64,000 bases of DNA from Oscillospiraceae bacterium (GTDB taxonomy: Bacteria > Bacillota > Clostridia > Oscillospirales > Ruminococcaceae): positions 140,734 through 204,733 of the forward strand of contig JAGBCL010000100.1 of the NCBI GenBank assembly GCA_018110825.1, given 5' to 3'. Shown here piece by piece: positions 8,957 through 18,437 of the stretch; position 1 is the first letter of the stretch; the number at the start of each line of letters is the position of its first letter. A program made the position numbers and the translations under genes. Under the pieces are notes generated by a model. The model was not told the origin of the DNA. It did no database searches and saw only the letters and a program-made list of their open reading frames with translations.

Positions 8957-9847
8957 TCAGTCAAAAAACGTCAGCTGACTATCGCCGTAGCCAAGCTTAT
9001 ACGCCGCAATAATCTCCCTCATATCGTAAATCAGCCCCAGCCTTTCACACTCCTCCGTGAAAATTTTCCACAGCCGTTTTGCGTGGGGCGAGGTGCAGAC
9101 ATATCTGTCGCCGTAAGTTTTTTCGTATTTTTCAGCAAGTCCCTGTCCCGAAAAGTTTTCTTCGAGCTTGCTGTAGAAATATTCACGCTGTCCTGCACGA
9201 ATTGTCACCCCGAACATCGGATAGACAGACCGTGCACCGCACTCCTTTGCAATTTTCAGAACACGCAGGATATTGTCCTCGTTATCCTCGATAAACGGCA
9301 GTATCGGTGTCATTACAACTCCCATAAACAAGCCGTTTTCAGACATTTTTGCAACTGCATTGAGCCGCTCAGAGGTTACGCTGACATTCGGCTCAACAAG
9401 CCTTGACAGGCTATCATCCGCGGCGGTAACCGTAACCTGACATAGCACAGGAGAATGTTCCGCTATGCTGCACAAAATATCAGTATCACGTTCAATCAGC
9501 GGACTTTTCGTCAGCACCGCTGCCCCGAATTCATAAGCGTCGATAAGTTCCAATGCGTGACGGGTAAGTTGCTCCGTAGCTTCAAAGGGATTGTATGGGT
9601 CGCTCATTGCACCCGTGCCCACAATGCCTGTCCGCACCTTACGTCGAAGTTCGTCGCGGAGAATTTGCAGGCAATTTTCCTTTGCACGCACTTGCTCGAA
9701 ATTGTCAACGTGATAGCAGTCACTTATGCTGTCGCAGTAGATACAGCCGTGTGAACAGCCGCGGTACAGATTCATATTGTAGTCGCTGCCGAACCAGTCG
9801 GTGCTTTTGTTTTTCTGTAAAATCGTCTTTGCAGGAATTGTGTCCAT
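8957..9847 (-). CDS. Radical SAM protein (Rv2578c/SPL-like family)
   Basis: A 296-residue radical SAM enzyme with the cluster motif RGCSHGCIYCDS (CxxxCxxC, about residues 31-38) near the N-terminus and the later GTGAMSDPYNPFE and TKSPLIERD motifs typical of the Rv2578c/spore-photoproduct-lyase-like family. It would bind a 4Fe-4S cluster and SAM in the cytosol; the reaction in this family is not established. ATG 9847 is chosen over the upstream TTG because GGAGG lies 5 nt before it. It is the first gene after the T-box, so its expression should respond to uncharged tRNA-Tyr, which is unusual for this family. Confidence 0.88.
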   Translation of the reverse strand: MDTIPAKTILQKNKSTDWFGSDYNMNLYRGCSHGCIYCDSISDCYHVDNFEQVRAKENCLQILRDELRRKVRTGIVGTGAMSDPYNPFEATEQLTRHALELIDAYEFGAAVLTKSPLIERDTDILCSIAEHSPVLCQVTVTAADDSLSRLVEPNVSVTSERLNAVAKMSENGLFMGVVMTPILPFIEDNEDNILRVLKIAKECGARSVYPMFGVTIRAGQREYFYSKLEENFSGQGLAEKYEKTYGDRYVCTSPHAKRLWKIFTEECERLGLIYDMREIIAAYKLGYGDSQLTFFD

Positions 9848-9857
9848 AACCGCCTCC

Positions 9858-9891
9858 AAAAAGAAAAGCCCCCTGACAAAAGTCAGAGGGC
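9858..9891 (-). terminator. T-box intrinsic terminator
   Basis: Stem GCCCTCTGAC...GTCAGGGGGC with a TTTTCTTTTT tail, ending just before the radical SAM ribosome binding site; it is the OFF state of the riboswitch. Confidence 0.9.
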
Positions 9892-10107
9892 GAATTATCG
9901 CGGTACCACCTCAGTTTGTCAAAAGACATGCTTTTGACCTCGAAACGCTTTAACGGGCGTACCCGTGCACCCCTACTATCCGCAGATTTGTTCAGGGAAC
10001 AAGCTCAGTGATGTATTCGCCGCAGTTCGTCACCTTTTTGCACCGTCCAAAGGCTCTCTTTATCGGAATTATGCGGTTACTTCTTCACTTCGTTGCTGTT
10101 GATATAT
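9858..10107 (-). promoter_or_regulatory. T-box riboswitch, tyrosine specifier
   Basis: Complete T-box leader read on the minus strand. Stem I lower helices AGTGA/TCACT and CCGCA/TGCGG flank the specifier loop with the AGTA/GAA loop-E pattern; the specifier reads TAC (10013-10015), a Tyr codon. Distal Stem I has GAGAG and GGACGGTG. The T-box core AGGTGGTACCGCG (9898-9910) gives UGGU, matching a tRNA with discriminator A, as tRNA-Tyr has. Terminator GCCCTCTGAC/GTCAGGGGGC plus TTTTCTTTTT follows (9858-9891). Uncharged tRNA-Tyr should stabilise the antiterminator and turn on the downstream genes. Confidence 0.93.
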
Positions 10108-10113
10108 ATTTGA

Positions 10114-10142
10114 ATAATATCACAATACATCTCATTTGTCAA
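10114..10142 (-). promoter_or_regulatory. Promoter of the T-box operon
   Basis: Minus strand TTGACA (10137-10142), 17 nt, TATTAT (10114-10119). The -35 overlaps the last codons of the upstream gene. Confidence 0.75.
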
Positions 10143-11415
10143 GTACGATTTCGCTGATATTTACAAAAGTCAGCCGTGGATCAAGAATATACAGGGTTGT
10201 GGAGTCAATATAAAGGTATAAATATTCTTCATCAAGATAAAACCAGCTGTTATGGTCGTCAATATCGTTGTAATCTCCCTTTCCCCAACCGCAGGTAACA
10301 TATTTCAGCACCTTTTCCTGACCCTGCTCAAACACAAGTAGCGGGGCAGTATTTTCCGTTATCTCATAATACTCTCTGTCAAGCCGCAGGAAAACGTCAT
10401 TATCCGAAGCAAGCCCGACTTTATACACAGGATTTGTTATAACAATCGGATTTGTGCTTTCGACTCCGCTGTAACGACCTCTTAAAGCCGTTTCGTTTTT
10501 ATGTATATCAGTTTGTATAAAAGTATAATCCGATTTATCAAGCGGCTTATCGGAAAGAACGTCACAGATTGCAGTATATTCGTCAATCATGTTCCAATTT
10601 GTTTCATACAGTGCATATTCCTGTTTTTCTTTATCCTTCATTGACAAGCCATACTCAGTTCGTGTTTTGCCCCCTGTAATCATTTCCATATACCTTTCTC
10701 CTGTGGGAACTTCCAAATGATCAACACGGTCAATCATACACTTATACTTCATTTCGGGAAGGTCAAGTGTTGGGTCAAAAACATAAATTGCCGCCTCTGC
10801 ATAAGTAAAATCCGTCGTTATTTCATTCAGCTTGTTTTCTATTATCTCACGGTATTTCTCTGCTTTTTCGGGATAGCCGTCATAGTACACATAGCACTCC
10901 AGATACGGTGAATTTTCTGCAATGAAGCGTTCAAGGTCACCATCAAAATAACCTTTTGCATAATTTTGCAAACCGCCGTATACAAAATCTTTAAAATAGT
11001 CATTATACTCCACATTAACAGTAATCTCGCGGATTGCACCAAGAGTTTCATCATAGAAATATTTCTCCGTAATCGCCTGACATATTTCATCATTCTGCTT
11101 ATTGTCCCAGCATTCACCGTTATACCACAAAACTCTGCAATTCTCCGCATACATAAGCACATACCCCGTAAAGATACCCGAGTCAAACATAAATCCACCC
11201 GAATATATTACATCCATATCCGTCACAACAAGCTTTTCGCCGTACTTTTCTTCATAGTATTCAGCGGCGTCATTTTTAGCAATTCTGCTGTACCACGCTT
11301 CTTCAATCTGCTTATCCACTTCAAACAGTTCCCACAGTACAAATCCGACAAAGGCAAGAAAAAGGAACAATATTGCTCCAACAACTATAAGTATGATTTT
11401 TTTGCTTTTACTCAT
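10132..11415 (-). CDS. Membrane-anchored hypothetical protein
   Basis: A 427-residue protein with a basic N-terminus, one membrane segment (about residues 6-28) and a large soluble part presumably outside the cell. No known domain recognised; it is rich in Tyr, Asp and Glu, with a C-terminal beta-rich region. Start ATG 11415 is preceded by GAGGTGAC. It follows the isomerase gene after a strong terminator. Function unknown. Confidence 0.75.
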   Translation of the reverse strand: MSKSKKIILIVVGAILFLFLAFVGFVLWELFEVDKQIEEAWYSRIAKNDAAEYYEEKYGEKLVVTDMDVIYSGGFMFDSGIFTGYVLMYAENCRVLWYNGECWDNKQNDEICQAITEKYFYDETLGAIREITVNVEYNDYFKDFVYGGLQNYAKGYFDGDLERFIAENSPYLECYVYYDGYPEKAEKYREIIENKLNEITTDFTYAEAAIYVFDPTLDLPEMKYKCMIDRVDHLEVPTGERYMEMITGGKTRTEYGLSMKDKEKQEYALYETNWNMIDEYTAICDVLSDKPLDKSDYTFIQTDIHKNETALRGRYSGVESTNPIVITNPVYKVGLASDNDVFLRLDREYYEITENTAPLLVFEQGQEKVLKYVTCGWGKGDYNDIDDHNSWFYLDEEYLYLYIDSTTLYILDPRLTFVNISEIVLDK

Positions 11416-11429
11416 TTTGTCACCTCACC

Positions 11430-11460
11430 AAAAAGGGAACAAGAGTTGCCCCTTGTTCCC
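11430..11460 (-). terminator. Terminator after the isomerase gene
   Basis: Minus strand GGGAACAAG...CTTGTTCCC followed by TTTTT. Confidence 0.85.
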
Positions 11461-11467
11461 GATAATT

Positions 11468-12949
11468 TTAAGCAAATGGATTTTCAGTTTTGTACAGCAT
11501 ACCCTGTGGCTGATTGAAGCCGATTTCTTCTACACCGAGGTAGCGGAACACGTTAAACAGTGCCTTACCGTTGTGAGCAAAGGTTACTGCGCCGTGGTGT
11601 GGGTATCTGCCCTCGATAAGAACGTGACGATAGAAGCGTCCCATTTCCTTGATTGCGAAAACGCCAATGCCGCCGAAGCTCTTTGTTGCAACAGGAAGAA
11701 CCTCGCCCTCTGCAACATACGCACGAAGCTTTGCGTCAGCTGTGCTCTGGAGGCGGAAGAATGTAATTTTTGAAGGTGCGATATCGCCCTCAAGAGTACC
11801 TCTTGTGATGTCAGGCTCCTTGTCAGGCTCAAGTCCTCTGTGCATAATAAGCTGATACTTCATTGTGCGTGTGGAAAGCTTGCAAGCGGCTGTGTTACCG
11901 CAGTGGAAGCCCATAAATGTATCTGTGTGCTTGTAGTCGAACTTGCCCTTGATATCGTTGAGGTACATATCAGCAGGAACGCTGTTGTTGATATCGAGGA
12001 GTGTTACAACATCGTCGGAAACGCACTGACCAATGAATTCGCTGAGTGCACCGTAAATATCAACCTCACACGCAACAGGGATACCCTTTGCGTTCATTCG
12101 GCTGTTTACGTAGCAAGGCACAAAGCCGAACTGTGTCTGGAATGCAGGCCAGCACTTGTTTGCGAAAACAACATACTCACGGCTGCCCTTGTGTTCCTCA
12201 GCCCAGTCGAGAAGTGTTGCTTCGTACTGTGCAAGCTTCGGAAGGATACCTGCCATCTTGTTGCCATCGCCCAGTTCAGCCTCCATATCTGCGATTATTG
12301 CAGGGATACGGCTGTCGTTTGCGTGCTCATTATATGCGGCAAAAAGGTCAAGCTCGGAGTTTTCCTCAATCTCAACGCCGATGTTGTAAAGCTGTGCGAT
12401 AGGAGCGTTACAAGCGAGGAAATCCTGTGGACGTGGGCCGAATGTGATAATCTTCAGGTTTGCAAGACCGAGGAGTGTTCTTGCGATTGGCACGAATTCA
12501 GCAATCATATCAGCTGTTTCGGAAGCTGTACCGACTGGATATTCAGGTATGTAAGCCTTTACGTTTCTCAGACCGAGGTTGTAACTTGCGTTGAGCATAC
12601 CGCAGTATGCGTCGCCTCTGCCGTCGATAAGTGTGTTGGATGATTCTTCAGCAGCTGCAACAAACATTACAGGCGCACCGAACTGCTTTGCGAGAAGTGT
12701 TTCGGAAGTTTCAGGGCCAAAGTTGCCGAGGTACATAACGAGAGCATTGACTCCAGCCTTTTTCATATCCTCAATAGCTGCAAGCATATGCTTTTCATTT
12801 TCAACAGTTACGGGACATTCATAGATTTCGATATTTTTTTCCTTACAAGCCTTTACAACCTCACTGCGGCGTCTTTCGGAAAGCTCCATAGGGAAGCAGT
12901 CACGGCTTACAGCGCAGATACCAAGCTTTACAACAGGCATATTGTTCAT
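11468..12949 (-). CDS. L-fucose/L-arabinose isomerase family protein
   Basis: A 493-residue member of the FucI/AraA-like aldose-ketose isomerase fold. Recognisable features: the N-terminal Rossmann-like half with MYLGNFGPETSE and an AAEESSNTL stretch, FGPRPQDFLACN, and the C-terminal half with CEVDIYGALSEF, FHCGNTA and the HHGAVTF region. Metal-binding Glu, Asp and His candidates are in CEVD and FHCGN. Family members interconvert aldoses and ketoses; the sugar is not clear. It is 18 nt downstream of a lipoprotein gene in the same unit and near galK and mgp, which supports a role in sugar use. Confidence 0.82.
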   Translation of the reverse strand: MNNMPVVKLGICAVSRDCFPMELSERRRSEVVKACKEKNIEIYECPVTVENEKHMLAAIEDMKKAGVNALVMYLGNFGPETSETLLAKQFGAPVMFVAAAEESSNTLIDGRGDAYCGMLNASYNLGLRNVKAYIPEYPVGTASETADMIAEFVPIARTLLGLANLKIITFGPRPQDFLACNAPIAQLYNIGVEIEENSELDLFAAYNEHANDSRIPAIIADMEAELGDGNKMAGILPKLAQYEATLLDWAEEHKGSREYVVFANKCWPAFQTQFGFVPCYVNSRMNAKGIPVACEVDIYGALSEFIGQCVSDDVVTLLDINNSVPADMYLNDIKGKFDYKHTDTFMGFHCGNTAACKLSTRTMKYQLIMHRGLEPDKEPDITRGTLEGDIAPSKITFFRLQSTADAKLRAYVAEGEVLPVATKSFGGIGVFAIKEMGRFYRHVLIEGRYPHHGAVTFAHNGKALFNVFRYLGVEEIGFNQPQGMLYKTENPFA

Positions 12950-12969
12950 AATATTATTCTCCTTAAAAA

Positions 12970-13635
12970 TTATTTTTCTTCAGCAGCAGTTGTTCCATCA
13001 ATTGCAACCTCTGTCTTAACTGCCTTTTCAATGATTTCAATTGAAAAATATGTACCGTAATAGCCATCAGTACCATTTACATTATCATATCTTTCAACCA
13101 TTGTAAACACAATATTATAGGATGGGCAATCATACTTCTGAGTATATGTAAGATTCATATCCATACCCTCTGTACCAGTCATTGCACCAACAGGCTCAGC
13201 ACCATGTTTCTTTGCAAGCTCAGCGGTTTTATCCTTAAAATATTTTGTAGCAGTATCGCGGTCAAGCAGGCAAGTTACCTCAGACATATAACCGTCAAGA
13301 TAAATTTCGTCATCTCCCTTTACAGTACGGAAATTATATGTAATGATTGAGTCATCCACATAAAAATATGTATGGTCAGGAGCAATTACATCACGAAGTG
13401 TATTAAGCTCTGTATCAGTATTAACACTCCAGATTGTTGTATCGTCCTCATAATAAAGTTCAACACCGTCAGGCTGGAGAGAAACAATTTTTGTAAGGGG
13501 CATACCGAGCTTAACCTTTGTGAGAATACCTGCATAGGCATTTTCAGAAACCGTTGTTTCCTCGTCCTTGCCGCAGGCGGTAAGACAGGTAAGCGACATA
13601 GCAACTGCAAGTATTAAAGTGAGTATTTTTTTCAT
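12970..13635 (-). CDS. Lipoprotein of unknown function
   Basis: A 221-residue secreted lipoprotein: signal peptide with lipobox LTAC (Cys at residue 21), then a mature domain with no recognised family. Start ATG 13635 follows AAAGGA. It has its own promoter and is first in a unit with the isomerase gene, though a functional link is not evident. Confidence 0.8.
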   Translation of the reverse strand: MKKILTLILAVAMSLTCLTACGKDEETTVSENAYAGILTKVKLGMPLTKIVSLQPDGVELYYEDDTTIWSVNTDTELNTLRDVIAPDHTYFYVDDSIITYNFRTVKGDDEIYLDGYMSEVTCLLDRDTATKYFKDKTAELAKKHGAEPVGAMTGTEGMDMNLTYTQKYDCPSYNIVFTMVERYDNVNGTDGYYGTYFSIEIIEKAVKTEVAIDGTTAAEEK

Positions 13636-13687
13636 TCTTCATCATTCCTTTGTTACAAAAAGTTTCAGATAGTTTGCAATTATTTAT

Positions 13688-13716
13688 ATAATACTACAAA
13701 TTTACCAAAAAGTCAA
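13688..13716 (-). promoter_or_regulatory. Promoter of the lipoprotein-isomerase unit
   Basis: Minus strand TTGACT, 17 nt, TATTAT; divergent from the mgp promoter 22 bp away. Confidence 0.65.
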
Positions 13717-13737
13717 CGATTTCAGCATCGTTTTCTA

Positions 13738-13766
13738 TTGAATTTTTTATGAAGATGTTGTATAAT
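13738..13766 (+). promoter_or_regulatory. mgp promoter
   Basis: TTGAAT (13738-13743), 17 nt, TATAAT (13761-13766). Confidence 0.72.
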
Positions 13767-13798
13767 ATGTTCAATAATTGAAGTGAGAGGAGCTTTTT

Positions 13799-14980
13799 AT
13801 GACTGAATTTGAAAAGAACTCGGCAAAGGTTATTGCCGATTATGAGGCACTTATCAATCGCCGCAATGTCAAGGCAGGACGCTACAATGGTATTTATGAT
13901 GTTTGGAAATATCCTGTACTTACTGCACTTCACGCACCTTACATCTGGAAATATGATATGAACCCCGAAACAAATCCACATTTTATGGAAAGACTCGGCA
14001 TAAATGCTGTACTCAACTCAGGTGCAATTGAGCTTGACGGCAAGTTCTACCTTGTTGCACGTGTTGAAGGTAACGACAGAAAGTCTTTCTTTGCTGTTGC
14101 GGAAAGTGAAAGTCCTGTTGACGGTTTCCGCTTCTGGGATTTCCCTGTTCAGCTTCCTGATACTTGTCCCGAAGAAACAAACGTATATGATATGCGTCTG
14201 ACAAAGCACGCTGACGGCTGGATTTACGGCGTATTCTGCTCTGAAAGCAAGGATACTTCCTCAAATGACCTTTCCGCTGCTGTTGCACAGGCTGGTATCG
14301 TGCGTACAAAGGACCTCAAGACATGGGAAAGACTTCCTAACCTTAAATCAAAATCACCGCAACAGAGAAATGTTGTTCTTCACCCTGAATTCGTTGACGG
14401 AAAGTACGCTTTCTACACACGTCCTCAGGATGATTTCATTCAGACAGGCTCAGGCGGAGGCGTTTGCTTCGGTCTTGTTGAGGATATCAACAACCCTGTT
14501 ATCTGCACAGAAGAAGTGGTTATTTCTCCGAGAATTTACCACACAATCACAGAAGTAAAGAACGGTGCAGGTGCTGTTCCTATCAAGACTGAAAAGGGCT
14601 GGATTCACATTGCTCACGGCGTAAGAAACACAGCCGCAGGTTTAAGATACGTTATTTACGTTTTTGCAACAGACCTTAACGACCCATCAAAGCTTATCGC
14701 TTCCCCGTCAGGATTTTTCATTGCTCCTCACGGCTATGAGCGTGTAGGTGATGTTTCAAATGTTGCTTTCACAAATGGTGCAATTGTACGTGACAATGGC
14801 GAGGTTTACATCTACTACGCTTCTTCCGATACAAGACTTCACGTTGCTTCAACAACTCTTGACAAGCTTATTGATTATACTTTCAACACACCTTCCGACC
14901 CGCTTCGCTCTGTTGACTGCGTAAAGCAGAGGTGCGAACTGATAGCGAAAAATCTTGAATACATGAAAAACAACAAATAA
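13799..14980 (+). CDS. mgp: 4-O-beta-D-mannosyl-D-glucose phosphorylase (GH130)
   Basis: Cytosolic phosphorolysis of mannosyl-1,4-glucose to mannose 1-phosphate and glucose, a step of beta-mannan/mannobiose use. The 393-residue protein follows the GH130 subfamily 1 pattern closely: [61 protein letters not shown] (the Asp is the expected general acid, about residue 130), [19 protein letters not shown] and [13 protein letters not shown]. Length matches the family. It has its own promoter and terminator. The mannobiose 2-epimerase that normally supplies its substrate is not in the window. Confidence 0.93.
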   Translation: MTEFEKNSAKVIADYEALINRRNVKAGRYNGIYDVWKYPVLTALHAPYIWKYDMNPETNPHFMERLGINAVLNSGAIELDGKFYLVARVEGNDRKSFFAVAESESPVDGFRFWDFPVQLPDTCPEETNVYDMRLTKHADGWIYGVFCSESKDTSSNDLSAAVAQAGIVRTKDLKTWERLPNLKSKSPQQRNVVLHPEFVDGKYAFYTRPQDDFIQTGSGGGVCFGLVEDINNPVICTEEVVISPRIYHTITEVKNGAGAVPIKTEKGWIHIAHGVRNTAAGLRYVIYVFATDLNDPSKLIASPSGFFIAPHGYERVGDVSNVAFTNGAIVRDNGEVYIYYASSDTRLHVASTTLDKLIDYTFNTPSDPLRSVDCVKQRCELIAKNLEYMKNNK

Positions 14981-14985
14981 CAATA

Positions 14986-15026
14986 AAAATACGGCACTTT
15001 CTTAATTTGAAAGTGCCGTATTTTTT
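14986..15026. terminator. Bidirectional terminator between mgp and galK
   Basis: AAAAATACGGCACTTTC pairs with GAAAGTGCCGTATTTTTT around a 7-nt loop; A- and T-tracts on both sides. Confidence 0.9.
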
Positions 15027-16269
15027 ACAATACTTTTGTGCCGCCGACAGGTCTTATGTAGAGATTATAACAGCTTCCCTCACCAAAGAGATGCTCCATT
15101 TCAGAAATGAATTTATCAAGCAGGTCATTCGGGACAAAAGCCTGAATTGTTCCTGCAAATCCGCCACCATGCACTCGGCATGCTCCTCTTCCGTTCAGGA
15201 CACGTTCAGCTGTATAGAGTCCGAGGACAACGCCCTGTTCTCTTGAATCAACTGTTGCAAAAATATTCTGAAGGTACTTGAATGAACTGTTTCCACTGGC
15301 ATTTACTTCTCTGAGGAATGCGTCCAGGTCACCTCTTCTGAGAGCATTTGCTTCACGGTCAACACGCTCGTTCTCATCAAAGAAATGAAACGCTCTTGAA
15401 ACAGCTCTGTCACCGCAGGCTTTACGTACTTCATCCACCTTTTCCCAGAGCTGTTCACGGGTTATATCACGAAGCTCATTCTTGCCGAAGAACTGTGCAA
15501 CAGACTTCATTTCAACAGGAATTGCCGCATATTCCGGAGTAAGGTTAGCGTGACTTCCCTTTGTATCAACGATGCAAAGGCTGTGTCCGCTTTCTGCAAA
15601 GTTATAGCTGATTGCGTCGATTACAGGATTTGCTGTATCTGCAAAATCAATCTCGATAAAGCCGCCTACGGAAGATGCCATCTGGTCCATAAGTCCGCTT
15701 GGCTTACCGAAGTGAGCATTTTCAGCGTACTGAGCAATCTGAGCAATCTTTACTGCAGTTACCTTGCCACCGTTGTAAAGGTGGGAAAGAATTGTTCCGA
15801 TAAGAACTTCAAATGCAGCCGAGGAAGAAATACCGCTTCCCTTGAGGACGTTTGAAGTAGTATATGCCTTGAAGCCGCCGATGCTGAAGCCATCTTTTTT
15901 AAGTCCATCTGCAACACCTCGGATAAGTGCGGCGGAGGTGTTCTTATCCTCTTCCTTTATGGAAAGGTCAGCTGTGTCAACTGTATCCTGAGGGAATCCC
16001 TCAGACTTAACGGTAATAATTCCATCATCTGTAGGTGTTACAAAAGCGATGACGTCAAGTCCTACTGCTGCTGCAAGAACCTTGCCGCGGTTGTGGTCGG
16101 TATGGTTACCGCCTACTTCGGTACGTCCCGAAGCTGAGAAAATCATAAGATTTTCAGTTGTGCCAAAAAGCTCCTCAAAAGATTTCTCTGCCTTTGCATA
16201 ACGTTCCTGCTGAAACGCAAGCATTTTTTCCCCATAAAGCTTGACAAGCATATTGTCGATATTTTTCAT
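15025..16269 (-). CDS. galK: Galactokinase
   Basis: Phosphorylates galactose to galactose 1-phosphate (Leloir pathway), cytosol. A 414-residue GHMP kinase with the galactokinase signature GRTEVGGNHTDHNRG (about residues 48-62), ATP loop LKGSGISSSAAFEV (about 143) and C-terminal GGGFAGTIQAFV. Its ATG overlaps the stop of the EamA gene (ATGA), so it is translationally coupled as the third gene of the rodA-like/eamA/galK unit. No galT or galE nearby. Confidence 0.95.
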   Translation of the reverse strand: MKNIDNMLVKLYGEKMLAFQQERYAKAEKSFEELFGTTENLMIFSASGRTEVGGNHTDHNRGKVLAAAVGLDVIAFVTPTDDGIITVKSEGFPQDTVDTADLSIKEEDKNTSAALIRGVADGLKKDGFSIGGFKAYTTSNVLKGSGISSSAAFEVLIGTILSHLYNGGKVTAVKIAQIAQYAENAHFGKPSGLMDQMASSVGGFIEIDFADTANPVIDAISYNFAESGHSLCIVDTKGSHANLTPEYAAIPVEMKSVAQFFGKNELRDITREQLWEKVDEVRKACGDRAVSRAFHFFDENERVDREANALRRGDLDAFLREVNASGNSSFKYLQNIFATVDSREQGVVLGLYTAERVLNGRGACRVHGGGFAGTIQAFVPNDLLDKFISEMEHLFGEGSCYNLYIRPVGGTKVL

Positions 16270-17165
16270 ATACTATTCTCCTTTTCAGTTTTTATATTCA
16301 ACATTGCAAGCGAAACCGCCACAAATATTATTCCAATTATTCCTAAAGCACTGAGCGATTCATCGAAAACGATTACTCCCACAAGAGTTGCAACAACAGG
16401 CTCAATTGTTGCCATAACCGAAGCCTTACCAGCTTCAACTGTACGCAGTCCCAACGTATAAACGAGGTATGGCAGAACAGTTACCACCAGGGCAAGTACT
16501 GCTCCCCAACCGATTATCTGCGGATTTACGGAAATTTTCTCTGTAAGGTCAGGTAAATCTGCTAAAGGCAGCACACCCACTGCCGCAAAAACAAATGTAT
16601 AAAGCGTTATGGTAATGCTGTTGTAGCCACGTTTCAATGCATATTCGCCGAAGATTGTGTACAGTGCATAGCCAAAGGCTGAACCAAGTCCTGTCAGCAC
16701 ACCTATAGCATTAAGTGCAAGGCTGCCATCTGCGGCACCGGTTACCATTGCACATCCGACAAATGCAACTGCGGCGGCAATGATTTTTCTTGCGGTAAGC
16801 TTTTCCTTAAACAAGAAAAGTGACATTATCATTACCATGATAGGTGCTGTATAAAGCAGTACAGCTGCCGCGGAAAGTGATGTAAGAGTTATTGTGCGGA
16901 AATAGCAGAAGTTGAAAAACACGATACTGCATATTCCCGTGCCGAAAAAGCACCAGCAGTCACGAAGCTTTATTTTAAACAGCTTACGGTCATAAACAAG
17001 CGTTACTGCCGTCATCATAATTGCTGTAAACACTGCACGGAGGGCAACTATCTGCATTGAGGTTATTCCGTATTTATCAAGATTTCTGACAAACAGACCC
17101 ATAAGTCCCCACAGCACACCTGCGGTTATAATCAGTATGGGTCCGACAAATTTTTTCTTTTCCAT
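16266..17165 (-). CDS. EamA-family (DMT) transporter
   Basis: A 299-residue inner-membrane exporter or carrier with ten predicted membrane segments arranged as two five-helix EamA repeats (LWGLMGLFVRNL early; ASVMATIEPVVATLVGVIVFDE in the second repeat). ATG 17165 is preferred over the TTG that directly abuts the previous stop. Substrate unknown; EamA proteins carry amino acids, sugars or nucleotide precursors. Coupled to galK by a 4-nt overlap. Confidence 0.88.
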   Translation of the reverse strand: MEKKKFVGPILIITAGVLWGLMGLFVRNLDKYGITSMQIVALRAVFTAIMMTAVTLVYDRKLFKIKLRDCWCFFGTGICSIVFFNFCYFRTITLTSLSAAAVLLYTAPIMVMIMSLFLFKEKLTARKIIAAAVAFVGCAMVTGAADGSLALNAIGVLTGLGSAFGYALYTIFGEYALKRGYNSITITLYTFVFAAVGVLPLADLPDLTEKISVNPQIIGWGAVLALVVTVLPYLVYTLGLRTVEAGKASVMATIEPVVATLVGVIVFDESLSALGIIGIIFVAVSLAMLNIKTEKENSI

Positions 17166-17183
17166 CAAAGGTGTTCCAATCAA

Positions 17184-18344
17184 TTAATTTGCGTCATAGA
17201 ATACGCGGTAATTCTTTTCAGAATGAGCATAAACACTCATTACAAGCCCGATACAGATGAACATACTCACCATGCTTGAACCGCCCTGACTTACAAATGG
17301 AAGCGGCACGCCGATTACCGGAAGCACACCCAGAACCATACCCAAATTCAGCACACAGTGAATAAACATCATCGAGAACACACCCACACAGATATTTCTG
17401 CCGAGTTCGTCCTTGGCAATTCGGCTGTCGGCAAGGATTTTCAGGCACACAAAAGCAAGCATCGTTACAAGTCCTATACAACCAAGGAAACCAAGGCATT
17501 GACCCACATAGGTAAATATGAAGTCATTCTGCACCTCAGGAACATGGACATATTCCTCAGCAAAAAGTCCTTTGCCGAAAAGCTGTCCCGAACCGAGAGC
17601 GAGCTTGCCCCAATACTGCTGATATGCTATATCTGTAAATTCGGGGTTGCTCATTGGGTTTTCCTCAAAGAGCACAAGGAAACGGAGTTTTTGGTGGGGC
17701 TGCATAATTTTTGTCCACAATATCCACACTGCGAAAGGAAGTGCTATTACACAAGGCAGGATATATTTCCATGATAAACCCGCTGCAAACATCATACATG
17801 CGAACATTACAAAGAAAACAATTGCCGTACCGTCGTCACCCTGTGCAACAATTATCATGGTTGGTACTGCACCGTGAATACACAGCAAAATCATATTCAT
17901 GGGGTGATTTAACTTATCGCCCACCTTTGATAAATGCAGAGCAAAGGTCATAATAAATGCAATTTTCAGAAATTCCGAAGGCTGAAGCGTTGTAAAGCCA
18001 AGGTCAATCCACGCAGCGTCATCGGCACTTTCAACCGGCTTATACACCAGCGACGTAAAAGTAAGCAGGGTTAGTCCCAGTGCACCGGGACCGTACAGAA
18101 ACCATAGTTTTGTAAATTTATGATAATCAAGCGCTGACATAATAAGAGCAATTAATGCGCCTATCCCAAGACAGAGAAGCTGCATTTTGTACATTCGGGA
18201 ATCCTTTGTAGAGGTTACGCCATTCTGAACGAGAGAGTACATAAGCAGAACAGAAAATCCTGAAACAAGGCACACAGCAATAAAAAGCTGCTTATCAAGC
18301 TTACGGAAATAGCGCCACACTGCCTTGAAGATTTTCTTTACCAT
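17184..18344 (-). CDS. FtsW/RodA/SpoVE (SEDS) family protein
   Basis: SEDS peptidoglycan glycosyltransferase of the RodA type, polytopic in the membrane, polymerising lipid II for wall elongation. The 386-residue protein has about ten membrane segments, WIDLGFTTLQPSEFLKIAF (about residue 117), the loop with YQQYWGKLALGSGQLFGKGLF, NDFIFTYVGQCLGFLG, and the family C-terminal VIGVPLPFVSQGGSSMVSMF. Start ATG 18344 has GAAGGGAGTG upstream. It leads a unit with eamA and galK, an unusual pairing. Confidence 0.93.
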   Translation of the reverse strand: MVKKIFKAVWRYFRKLDKQLFIAVCLVSGFSVLLMYSLVQNGVTSTKDSRMYKMQLLCLGIGALIALIMSALDYHKFTKLWFLYGPGALGLTLLTFTSLVYKPVESADDAAWIDLGFTTLQPSEFLKIAFIMTFALHLSKVGDKLNHPMNMILLCIHGAVPTMIIVAQGDDGTAIVFFVMFACMMFAAGLSWKYILPCVIALPFAVWILWTKIMQPHQKLRFLVLFEENPMSNPEFTDIAYQQYWGKLALGSGQLFGKGLFAEEYVHVPEVQNDFIFTYVGQCLGFLGCIGLVTMLAFVCLKILADSRIAKDELGRNICVGVFSMMFIHCVLNLGMVLGVLPVIGVPLPFVSQGGSSMVSMFICIGLVMSVYAHSEKNYRVFYDAN

Positions 18345-18378
18345 AAACTGCACTCCCTTCATTAAAAATTTCAGTTTA

Positions 18379-18407
18379 ATTATAACGCATTATGCTGTTC
18401 ATTTCAA
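18379..18407 (-). promoter_or_regulatory. Promoter of the rodA-like/eamA/galK unit
   Basis: Minus strand TTGAAA, 17 nt, TATAAT. Confidence 0.68.
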
Positions 18408-18437
18408 GCAATTTCCCAAATTGGTTCCGAATTGTAA

